From: Actinomycetes bacterium
Lineage (GTDB): Bacteria; Actinomycetota; Acidimicrobiia; Acidimicrobiales; RAAP-2
Length of the DNA: 13,439 nucleotides
Assembly (NCBI GenBank): GCA_021791615.1
Contig: JAJYWG010000143.1
Span: 1 to 13,439, forward strand
Direction of reading: 5' to 3'
In this document: positions 1-5,729 of the stretch, piece by piece
How positions within the stretch are numbered: the stretch's first letter is position 1
Layout: the number at the start of each line of letters is the position of its first letter
Notes under the pieces: generated by a model
The model's input: the letters and a program-made list of their open reading frames with translations, nothing else
Told to the model about the DNA's origin: nothing
Database searches by the model: none
Position numbers and translations under genes: made by a program

Positions 1-495
1 GACCCGGCCGCCCTCGCCCGGGATGCCGGCGAGCGGCCGGCGGTAGGTGCCTTTCACGAAGTCGATGCTGCGGTCGCAGAGCAGTGGCCCGAGCAGGCCG
101 ACGACGAAGTGCGACGAGAAGCTCTCTATGTCGGCGTCCAAGAAGACGACGAGGTCTCCGCGGCTCTCGGCCAGCGCGGTCGCCATGGCTGTGCCCTTTC
201 CCGGCCGCGAGCCCGCTGGCATCGGCACGGGGACCACCCTGGCGCCGGCGGAAGCGGCCACCGCGGCCGTCGCGTCGGTGGAGCGGTCGTCTGCGACGAG
301 GATCTCGTCGACGAGGTGCACCTTGTCTGCCAGGTCCGCCCGGATGGTCTCGACGATGCGGCCGATCGTGCACGCTTCGTTGCGGGCCGGAAGGCACACC
401 GACACCGTCGCGGCCTTCTTCGCCCAGGCGAGCGCCTCGGCCGAGAACTCTCGATGGTCGAAGCGGCGGGGTCCTGTGCGCTCGGCTCGAGTCAC
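1..495 (-). CDS. gpgS: Glucosyl-3-phosphoglycerate synthase GpgS, 3' end cut by window edge
   Basis: Family role: transfers glucose from a nucleotide sugar to 3-phosphoglycerate, the first step towards glucosylglycerate and, in mycobacteria, methylglucose lipopolysaccharide. It is a cytoplasmic GT-A fold enzyme (GT81). The first 165 residues are visible. They show the GT-A start TVSVCLPARNE at residues 30-40, an LVADDRSTD nucleotide-binding stretch near 66-74, RPGKG at 97-101, the metal-binding DAD motif at 120-122, and VKGTYRRPL at 147-155 followed by a GEGGRV stretch. This order matches GpgS rather than a general GT2 enzyme. The GTG start overlaps the folE stop as GTGA. No clear ribosome binding site precedes it, so translation is probably coupled to folE. 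The frame is open further upstream, so a slightly longer N-terminus is possible. The C-terminal part lies outside the window. Confidence 0.87.
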   Translation of the reverse strand, partial: MTRAERTGPRRFDHREFSAEALAWAKKAATVSVCLPARNEACTIGRIVETIRADLADKVHLVDEILVADDRSTDATAAVAASAGARVVPVPMPAGSRPGKGTAMATALAESRGDLVVFLDADIESFSSHFVVGLLGPLLCDRSIDFVKGTYRRPLAGIPGEGGRV

Positions 496-1046
496 GGCCG
501 GCAACCGACGAGGGAGAAGAACTCGCCACGGGTCCGCTCGTCGTCGCGAACGATCCCGGCGAGCGCCGAGGTGAGGGTCATCGACCCCGCGGCGCGCACT
601 CCGCGGAGCGACATGCAGGCGTGCTCGGCTTCGAGGACCACGCCGACGCCCTTGGGATGCAGGGTTTCTGCGAGCCAGTCTGCGATTTGGGTGGTGAGGC
701 GCTCTTGGACCTGGAGGCGACGGGAGAAGTGGGTGACCACTCTGGCGAGCTTGGACAGCCCGAGGAGCCGCTCCCCGGGCAGGTAGCCGATATGGGCGAC
801 GCCAGCGAAGGGCAACAGGTGGTGCTCGCACAGCGAGGAGAACGGGATGGACCTGGCCAGGACGAGCTCGTCGTAGCCCTCGTCGTTCGGGAAGGTGGTG
901 GCCTCGAAGGGCTCCGGGGTGAGCAGTTCGGCATAGGCCCGGGCGACACGAGCAGGGGTGTCGGCGAGGCCTTCGCCGTCTTGGTCGACGCCGAGCGCGT
1001 CGAGCAGCTCGGAGACGGCGCGTGCCGCCCGAGAGAGGTCGATCAC
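492..1046 (-). CDS. folE: GTP cyclohydrolase I
   Basis: Converts GTP to 7,8-dihydroneopterin triphosphate, the first step of folate (and pterin) synthesis, as a cytoplasmic zinc enzyme. Using the GTG at 1046 the protein has 184 residues, near the usual 180-220. It begins with the family's N-terminal helix (SRAARAVSELLDALG), then LADTPARVARAY, the zinc and catalytic motif CEHH (C73, H75, H76), the GLSKLARVV stretch, QVQERLTTQIAD at 112-123 (GTP contacts), and EAEHACMSLRGVR with the third zinc ligand C144. The start is uncertain. The frame is open to 1496, and an ATG at 1355 with a GAAAGG-like site about 10 bases upstream would add 103 residues. That extension is low-complexity and resembles no part of FolE, so the shorter form is preferred, although GTG 1046 lacks a good ribosome binding site. 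The stop overlaps gpgS. Confidence 0.88.
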   Translation of the reverse strand: MIDLSRAARAVSELLDALGVDQDGEGLADTPARVARAYAELLTPEPFEATTFPNDEGYDELVLARSIPFSSLCEHHLLPFAGVAHIGYLPGERLLGLSKLARVVTHFSRRLQVQERLTTQIADWLAETLHPKGVGVVLEAEHACMSLRGVRAAGSMTLTSALAGIVRDDERTRGEFFSLVGCRP

Positions 1047-1525
1047 CCGGCCCGCGGGCCTGCCGTCTTTCGTTGCGACGCTGCCAGCGTGCGCTGGTGG
1101 CGAAGTGGTGCCAACCCGGCGGAGCTGGTCGCTGTTCGGCGCAGGGCGCTGGCCGTTGCTCCCCGGCGTCGAACCTGGGCCGGACGAGCGCGTCGGTGGA
1201 GTGCTGGCCTGGCCGATCGCTCTCGTCGCCGGCGCGCCGTCGCACCCTGCGCCGAGGTGACCTCGCAGTGTCGCCAGGCCGTCATCCTCGGGACCGATCA
1301 GGGAAGCTTGCGGGGCGATCAGGGCGTGGCTTCCGGCGCCGCAGGAGGAGGTCATGGTTCGTTCAGACCTTTCTGTCGTTGGGGTGGCGGTGCGGTGGGG
1401 GGCATCACGTGCAACGCGCGACCCGCGGCCATTCCTACCTGGCTGGGACCTGCCGGCAGCCGGAGCCCCAGCCAGAACCTCTGTCAAGGGTGCCAACCCG
1501 GTCGGTCGGCCACGCAGTCACCGTG
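1047..1525. other. Gene-poor gap between doxX-like gene and folE
   Basis: This 479-base stretch has no gene I can support. The minus strand stays open in the folE frame from 1496, which would make an odd N-terminal extension. The plus strand has an 83-codon open frame at 1354-1605 preceded by AGGAGG at 1343-1348, but it runs into the doxX-like gene on the opposite strand and its translation resembles nothing known. The region holds a strong inverted repeat at 1439-1475 and presumably the folE promoter, which I could not place. No tRNA-like cloverleaf was found. Confidence 0.5.
1439..1475 (-). terminator. Strong stem-loop downstream of the doxX-like gene
   Basis: Perfect 9-base arms (CTGGCTGGG at 1439-1447 and CCCAGCCAG at 1467-1475) flank a 19-base loop. 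The loop can itself fold through CCGG-CAG-CCGG at 1453-1463. The element lies about 50 bases past the stop of the doxX-like gene, where a terminator is expected. There is no U-run after it in the minus direction, as is common for terminators in GC-rich actinobacteria, so its function is inferred. Confidence 0.45.
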
Positions 1526-2023
1526 TCAGCTGTGCTTCGTTCCGACCAGACGCCGCGGGGCGTACTTGGCCGCAAGACGGGCGAGGGCGAACGCCGCGAT
1601 CATGAGGCCGAAGTCGCGGAGCGCGATGTCCCAGAAGACCTGCCCGCCGTCGCCGTTACGGGCGATGCTCAAGACGATCTCGTTGGTGATGATCCCGCCG
1701 AGCCATCCGGCCAGGACGTAGGGGGCGAGACGTGGCAGCAGCAGGACGCCGAGACCGGCCACGATCTCGATGACGCCGACGCCGTACATGAAGCTCTGGG
1801 GGCTGACGCTGAGCAAGTGGGGGAAGCCGACCCAGAGGTACTTGGGCCAGAAGGTCATCCAGTTGAAGAACTTGTCGACCCCGAAGAGGATCGGTGCCAC
1901 CACGAAAGTGGTACGCAGCACCAGGTAGGCCTGGTAGGCGGGGTCGGACAGCCTCTCGGAAGGGACCTGCAGGAGCCTCGGGGTGTGCCAGGCCTCCCGG
2001 GGGTGGGCTGCTGCGATGGCCAT
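1526..2023 (-). CDS. DoxX-family membrane protein
   Basis: A 165-residue protein with four predicted membrane helices, at about 34-55, 77-97, 100-120 and 131-153, the usual size and topology of the DoxX family. The first helix runs into FGVDKFFNW and the last is preceded by QVFWDIALRDFG, patterns typical of these proteins. Known family members include the thiosulfate:quinone oxidoreductase subunit DoxD and mycobacterial DoxX, which works with SodA and SseA in handling oxidative stress. The substrate of this one cannot be told from sequence. The ATG start follows AGAGGAGA at about 7 bases, a good ribosome binding site. It is transcribed divergently from the SufR-like regulator at 2106, 82 bases away, which makes it that regulator's likeliest local target. 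No operon partner follows within 479 bases. Confidence 0.75.
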   Translation of the reverse strand: MAIAAAHPREAWHTPRLLQVPSERLSDPAYQAYLVLRTTFVVAPILFGVDKFFNWMTFWPKYLWVGFPHLLSVSPQSFMYGVGVIEIVAGLGVLLLPRLAPYVLAGWLGGIITNEIVLSIARNGDGGQVFWDIALRDFGLMIAAFALARLAAKYAPRRLVGTKHS

Positions 2024-2057
2024 GGACGTCTCCTCTCTCTAACACCAACAATCATCT

Positions 2058-2088
2058 ATCTTAGATCCTCGGCCGGAGATTCCGTCAA
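2058..2088 (-). promoter_or_regulatory. Probable promoter of the doxX-like gene
   Basis: Read on the minus strand, TTGACG (2083-2088) is followed after 19 bases by TAAGAT (2058-2063), a reasonable sigma-70-type pair 34 bases before the start codon. The region is visibly more AT-rich than its surroundings. ATCTTAGAT at 2058-2066 is a short palindrome with a single central base and overlaps the -10 box, so it could be an operator half for the divergent regulator. The spacer is longer than ideal, and no expression evidence is available. Confidence 0.4.
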
Positions 2089-2105
2089 CTTGGACTTGTT
2101 TTAGA

Positions 2106-2828
2106 ATGATGTTCGTGGAGCTCGAGATCGACTCCAAGACCGACGCACTGGCTGCGCTGGCGGTCCTGAACGAGCCGCTGCGCCGCCGCGTCTATGAGCA
2201 CGTCGCTTCGCTGCGTGGTGAGGTGAGCCGCGATGGTGTCGCAGCCGCCCTTGGCGTGGCGCGCTCAGTCGCCGCGTTCCATCTCGACAAGCTGGTGGAT
2301 GCCGGCCTCCTCGAGGTCCGGTACCGCCGTCCCGCGGGGCGCGGCGGTCCGGGGGCCGGTCGACCGGCCAAGTGGTACCACCGGGCGGCAGGGGAGCTCG
2401 CCGTCAGCGTGCCCGAGCGCCACTACGACCTCGCTGCCGAGCTCCTCGCCCGAGCGGTCGAGCGAGCAGGCGAGGGCGGCGGTGGCATCGAGGGCGTGCT
2501 TGCCCGCATCGCTCGGGCACATGGCCACGACATCGCTCACGAGCTTCGATCGACGACGAATGAGGCGGTAGCCGGCGATGCGCGCCGGCCGCTAGTCGAG
2601 CGTCTGGTCGGCTTGCTCGCCCGTCACGGCTACGAGCCGCGGCTGAGCGGCGGTGTGGTCACCATGGCCAACTGCCCCTTCCACGCCCTGGCGGAGGAGC
2701 ACCGAGAGCTCGTGTGCCAGATGAACCACGACCTGCTCTGCGGCGTCGTCGAGGAGGCGGGGCTCCCTCCTGAGGCCGCCCGGCTCGACCCCGAGCCTGG
2801 ACGCTGCTGCGTCACCATCGTCACCTGA
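2106..2828 (+). CDS. SufR-like winged-helix regulator with C-terminal cysteine cluster
   Basis: A 240-residue predicted transcription factor. Residues 11-75 form an ArsR/MarR-like winged helix, with LNEPLRRRVYEHV as the first helix, VAAALGVARSVAAFHLDKL as the helix-turn-helix, and a GLLEVRYRR wing followed by a Gly/Arg-rich turn. The C-terminal half carries NCPFHALAEEH (C190), LVCQMNHDLLC (C204, C212) and PGRCCV (C234, C235). Cyanobacterial SufR uses a similar cysteine series to bind a 4Fe-4S cluster and repress suf genes, so a redox- or iron-sulfur-sensing role is likely here, but that is inference. No suf genes are in the window. No ribosome binding site precedes ATG 2106. TAGAAT at 2102-2107 would fit a -10 box whose transcript begins at the in-frame GTG 2115, so leaderless translation from there is a real alternative. 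It is convergent with the TDT gene and divergent from the doxX-like gene. Confidence 0.75.
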   Translation: MMFVELEIDSKTDALAALAVLNEPLRRRVYEHVASLRGEVSRDGVAAALGVARSVAAFHLDKLVDAGLLEVRYRRPAGRGGPGAGRPAKWYHRAAGELAVSVPERHYDLAAELLARAVERAGEGGGGIEGVLARIARAHGHDIAHELRSTTNEAVAGDARRPLVERLVGLLARHGYEPRLSGGVVTMANCPFHALAEEHRELVCQMNHDLLCGVVEEAGLPPEAARLDPEPGRCCVTIVT

Positions 2829-2899
2829 GCTACGGCAGGGGAGAGGACTCGGCCGAGATTGGTCGAGGTCACATGTCCCAGTCAGCACAGCGTGTTGTC

Positions 2900-2920
2900 C
2901 CGCCCGCGCTTCTCGGGCGG
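2900..2920 (+). terminator. GC-rich stem-loop downstream of the regulator
   Basis: Arms CCGCCCG (2900-2906) and CGGGCGG (2914-2920) form a perfect 7-base stem around the 7-base loop CGCTTCT, 71 bases past the regulator's stop. No T-run follows. A role in terminating the regulator transcript is inferred from its position in a convergent gap. Confidence 0.4.
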
Positions 2921-2993
2921 CCGCTGCCCGAAGATGCGCCGCTCAGGCTCGCAGCTGTTCCAGGCGCGCTCGGCGCGCTGGACCTTTTGGATC

Positions 2994-3017
2994 GCCCTCT
3001 TCCTCATGAAGAGAGGC
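2994..3017 (-). terminator. Stem-loop downstream of the TDT gene
   Basis: CTCTTC (2997-3002) pairs with GAAGAG (3008-3013) around a 5-base loop. After a one-base bulge, GCC (2994-2996) pairs with GGC (3015-3017). It sits about 75 bases past the TDT stop in the minus direction. It is modest in strength and lacks a clear U-tract, so it is only a candidate end point for the nar-TDT transcript. Confidence 0.3.
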
Positions 3018-3092
3018 AGTGGTGGGCGTTGTTCCGCCGTCGCCGAGCTCCATCCTCGAGGTGGGACCGTCACGGCCTCCCTCGCCTGTCGG

Positions 3093-4280
3093 TCACGAGA
3101 TGGGTCCACTTACCCGACGTCGCTGCTCGAGGAGTGCCCGGAGGAGCGCGCCGACCATGAGGCAGAGCACCGCCACCCACGCCACGACGCCGACCCAGAC
3201 CCAGATCCGGGCAACCGATGCCATGAACCCAAGGCCGGCGACCCGTCCGAGGCTGAAGGAGGCGACGGTGTACATGCCGAGGGGAAACACCATGTTCCAC
3301 AGCCTCGGCTCGTAGGTGCGTGGGTAGCTGCGCAGCACGTAGCGCCAGATCCCGAGCAGTACCAGCAGAGGGATCCACCAGGTGCCGAAGGCCCACAGCA
3401 CGACCGACAGTCCGACCACGAAGGGACGCATCACCGCCACGAGCAGCGTGGAGTGCGGGTCGTGGAGCGCGAGGATGCCGGCAGCCGCCCGGACGCTGAT
3501 CGCCGTGGCCCCCATGGCGATCCAGTAGGCCGGACCCATCTCCGCGGGAGTCACCTCGATGACAAGGAGGCGGAGAAAGATGATCACGATCAGGACCAGG
3601 TAGAGCATCACGCCGAGCCCCCACAGGCAGACCGCGACGGCGGGCAGGTCGGCCCGGAGCCAGGTGGCCGGAGCACTCGGTGCGACGGCGCTGGCCACGA
3701 TGGAGAGGGACTGGGTGGCGACGACCCACACGAGCCAGGTGCCGTTGATCTCACCGAGCACCGGCCGTCGGGCGGCCGCGACGATCGACCACGGCAGCGC
3801 GTAGGTGAGCACCAGCCAGAGCAGGGCCGCGGCACTGCCGAACGCCAAGGCGACCAGGGGATGGGTCGCCATGACCAGACGGACAGCGAGCACGTCGGTG
3901 CCGGCGACCACCGTGAAATAGGTCATGGCGGTGGTTGGGTCGGCCGCGCTCTGGCGGACGAACGGCGCGAACCACACGAGCCGTGCCGCGTAGGCGAGGA
4001 CCAGCCCGACGAAAGCCGCCACCGCCACGCCGAGGACGACTTGGGAGAGCAGGTGCTCGTCGAGCAGGTCGGTGCCGACCGAGACGATGCCGGTCGCCAT
4101 CACCCAGGCGAAGTAGCCGGGGTCGAGCGTGGCGATCGCCCGGCGCACCAGGCGGTCGGGCACTGTCAACTGTTGGGTCGCGAACCTGTCGGCGTCGCGC
4201 TGGCGGGCGTCTCGGTGGCGTGCACCGGCGGTCTCGCCGGTCACCCCATCGTCGTCCTTGGGCATCCCGAGCCAGCTCAC
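3093..4280 (-). CDS. TDT-family (TehA/SLAC1-like) anion channel or carrier
   Basis: A 395-residue integral membrane protein of the tellurite-resistance/C4-dicarboxylate transporter (TDT) family. Residues 1-45 are a charged cytoplasmic tail. The family signature LDPGYFAWVMATGIVSVG follows at 52-69, and then about ten hydrophobic helices run to residue 380. The WNMVFPLGMYTVAS stretch near 328-341 corresponds to the conserved late helix of the family. Relatives include bacterial TehA, yeast sulfite pump Ssu1, malate transporters and the plant SLAC1 channel, which passes nitrate and chloride. The gene lies 58 bases after narI on the same strand with no strong terminator between, so it is probably the last gene of the nar operon. 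Nitrate or nitrite movement is the natural guess, and sulfite or dicarboxylate transport the alternatives. The GTG start at 4280 has AGAGG about 6 bases upstream. The in-frame ATG at 4265 is less well placed. Confidence 0.8.
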   Translation of the reverse strand: MSWLGMPKDDDGVTGETAGARHRDARQRDADRFATQQLTVPDRLVRRAIATLDPGYFAWVMATGIVSVGTDLLDEHLLSQVVLGVAVAAFVGLVLAYAARLVWFAPFVRQSAADPTTAMTYFTVVAGTDVLAVRLVMATHPLVALAFGSAAALLWLVLTYALPWSIVAAARRPVLGEINGTWLVWVVATQSLSIVASAVAPSAPATWLRADLPAVAVCLWGLGVMLYLVLIVIIFLRLLVIEVTPAEMGPAYWIAMGATAISVRAAAGILALHDPHSTLLVAVMRPFVVGLSVVLWAFGTWWIPLLVLLGIWRYVLRSYPRTYEPRLWNMVFPLGMYTVASFSLGRVAGLGFMASVARIWVWVGVVAWVAVLCLMVGALLRALLEQRRRVSGPIS

Positions 4281-4338
4281 CGGCGCCTCTCGGGGTTCAC
4301 TCCGGCGCTGCCGCCCCCCGGATGGCTCGGGTCGCCGC

Positions 4339-5091
4339 TCAATAGCGGACCCCGATCCGTCGCCAGCGCCGTCCGCTGGTGCCCGGCTCGTTGGGCCGCG
4401 TCGCCCGGCGGCTGCGGTAGACGATGAACGGTCGCCACAGGTACCACACCGGGGCGCTCCAGGCGTGCACGAGCCGGCTGAAGGGCCATACGGCGATCAC
4501 CGCCCACGCCGCCGTGGCGTGGAGCTGGTAGAGGAACGGCGCGTGGGCGATGGCCCGGACGTCGGGGTCCCCGGCGAACAGTCCCCGGAACCACAGGGCG
4601 ACGCTCTGGCGGTAGTCGTAGCCGCCGCCGAGCAGGCCGACGCCGATCGTCTCGGCGATGCCCATCACGATGACGACGGCGAGCAGGATGAGGGCGACCC
4701 AGTCGACGGGGCTGGTGGTGGCCCGCACCCGGGCGACGAACAGGCGCCGTCCGGCCAGGATGGCGACGCCGATGATGATGAGCACCGCGGCGAGCGTCCC
4801 CGCACCCGCCGAGAACCACCGGTAGGCGGTCTCGGGGATGCCGATCGCCGCCGTCCAGCGCTCGGGGATCAAGATGCCGATGACGTGCCCGGCGATCGCC
4901 GCGAAGGTGCCGTAGTGGAAGACGGGGCTTCCCCACTTGAGCAGCTTCTTCTCCTGCAGCTCGGTGGAGCGGCTGGTCCAGCCGAACTGGTCGTAGCGGT
5001 AGCGCCAGATGTGACCGATGACGAACGTAGCGAGCGCCAGGTATGGCAGGATCACCCACCACCAGAGCTGGAAGCCGGTGATGTCCCTCAT
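4339..5091 (-). CDS. narI: Respiratory nitrate reductase gamma subunit (cytochrome b)
   Basis: The membrane subunit of NarGHI. It oxidises quinol at the outer face and passes electrons through two b haems to NarH. The protein has 250 residues and five predicted helices, as in the E. coli subunit, with a basic C-terminal tail. The haem ligands are clear. H59 and H69 are ten apart, like E. coli H56/H66. H191 and H209 are eighteen apart, like E. coli H187/H205. Early motifs GHIWRYRYDQFGWTSRS and KWGSPVFHYG are typical of the family. Its ATG overlaps the narJ stop as ATGA. No separate ribosome binding site is seen, so it depends on translational coupling to narJ. It is complete, with no missing ligand. 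Confidence 0.95.
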   Translation of the reverse strand: MRDITGFQLWWWVILPYLALATFVIGHIWRYRYDQFGWTSRSTELQEKKLLKWGSPVFHYGTFAAIAGHVIGILIPERWTAAIGIPETAYRWFSAGAGTLAAVLIIIGVAILAGRRLFVARVRATTSPVDWVALILLAVVIVMGIAETIGVGLLGGGYDYRQSVALWFRGLFAGDPDVRAIAHAPFLYQLHATAAWAVIAVWPFSRLVHAWSAPVWYLWRPFIVYRSRRATRPNEPGTSGRRWRRIGVRY

Positions 5092-5729
5092 CTGCGAGTT
5101 AACCCCGTCGTGACGCCCCGTCCGAGGACCTCGGGCGGGGCGAAGGGCTCCAAGCCGACCTTCTCCGAGGGCGGGCCTTCCGCCCGGTACCGTCGCAGCG
5201 CCCGGCGGTCTTGGCGGGTCGGCCCCGGCAGGGCGTCGCGCACCGCCACGACGACACCGGCGAAGGGGCTGTTGGCCTTCACGAGGGCGAGGTGCAAGGC
5301 ATCGAGTGCCATGCGATGCTCGGCGAGCACGCTGCCGCCGGCTGGGTGCGCGGCAGCAAGCTCCAAGAGGGCAGGGAGATAGTCGGGAAGCTCCCCGGCG
5401 ACGACTCCGAACCCGGCTCCCCGGAAGGCGTCGACGAGGGCAGCGAGCGCCATTCCCCGCTCCCTTGTGTCACCGTGGCGGTAGTAGGTGAGGTGGAGGC
5501 ACACTCCTCGCCGCAGGTCGAAGGTGTCCACGTAGGTCGCCGCCGCCTCCAAGGGCGACACCTGGGTCAGCCAGTCGACGGCCGCGCCGAGCGCTGAGCG
5601 CGCCGGCCCGCTCGGGATCGCCCCGAGCGCGGTGCCCACCGCGGCCAGATCCTCGGCGAAGTGCTCGTCGGGGTAGCTGAGCAGCACCGAGGCGCAGCCG
5701 AACACCGTGGCTGCGGAATGGCGCCTCAC
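5088..5729 (-). CDS. narJ: Nitrate reductase assembly chaperone NarJ
   Basis: A cytoplasmic chaperone that holds NarG while the molybdenum cofactor is inserted and the complex attaches to NarI; it is not part of the final enzyme. The protein has 213 residues, a little shorter than the E. coli one. Family marks include ASVLLSYPDEHF near the N-terminus, YVDTFDLRRGVCLHLTYY with the following HGDTRERGMAL in the middle, and a variable C-terminal tail. The start is the GTG at 5729, which overlaps the narH stop as GTGA and has GGGAGGG at 5735-5741 upstream. The frame runs further upstream to 5930, but that part overlaps narH and its translation is low-complexity, so it is not used. Confidence 0.92.
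   Translation of the reverse strand: MRRHSAATVFGCASVLLSYPDEHFAEDLAAVGTALGAIPSGPARSALGAAVDWLTQVSPLEAAATYVDTFDLRRGVCLHLTYYRHGDTRERGMALAALVDAFRGAGFGVVAGELPDYLPALLELAAAHPAGGSVLAEHRMALDALHLALVKANSPFAGVVVAVRDALPGPTRQDRRALRRYRAEGPPSEKVGLEPFAPPEVLGRGVTTGLTRR

Larger units (their letters stand above)
2829..3092. other. Convergent intergenic region between regulator and TDT gene
   Basis: This stretch lies between the 3' ends of the plus-strand regulator and the minus-strand TDT gene. Open frames here on both strands give arginine- and proline-rich translations that I do not recognise, and I treat them as chance. Two stem-loops, at 2900-2920 and 2994-3017, are the only structure I see. They could stop transcription from either side. 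Confidence 0.5.

Noticed and set aside
1107..1501. Thirteen-base repeat GGTGCCAACCCGG at about 1107 and 1489
   Set aside because: A few repeats of this length are expected by chance in a GC-rich window of this size, and no mobile-element features surround them.
1354..1605. 83-codon plus-strand frame with AGGAGG upstream
   Set aside because: The ribosome binding site is good, but the product is unrecognisable, the frame runs antisense into the doxX-like gene, and such sites arise by chance in GC-rich DNA.
84..1721. 545-codon plus-strand open frame across gpgS, folE and the doxX-like gene
   Set aside because: It is antisense to three recognisable genes and its translation is an Arg/Pro/Ser-rich string typical of GC-rich shadow frames.
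2859..4427. 522-codon plus-strand open frame opposite the TDT gene
   Set aside because: Its His/Asp/Glu/Gly-rich composition is the antisense of a hydrophobic membrane protein; the TDT frame on the minus strand carries the real motifs.
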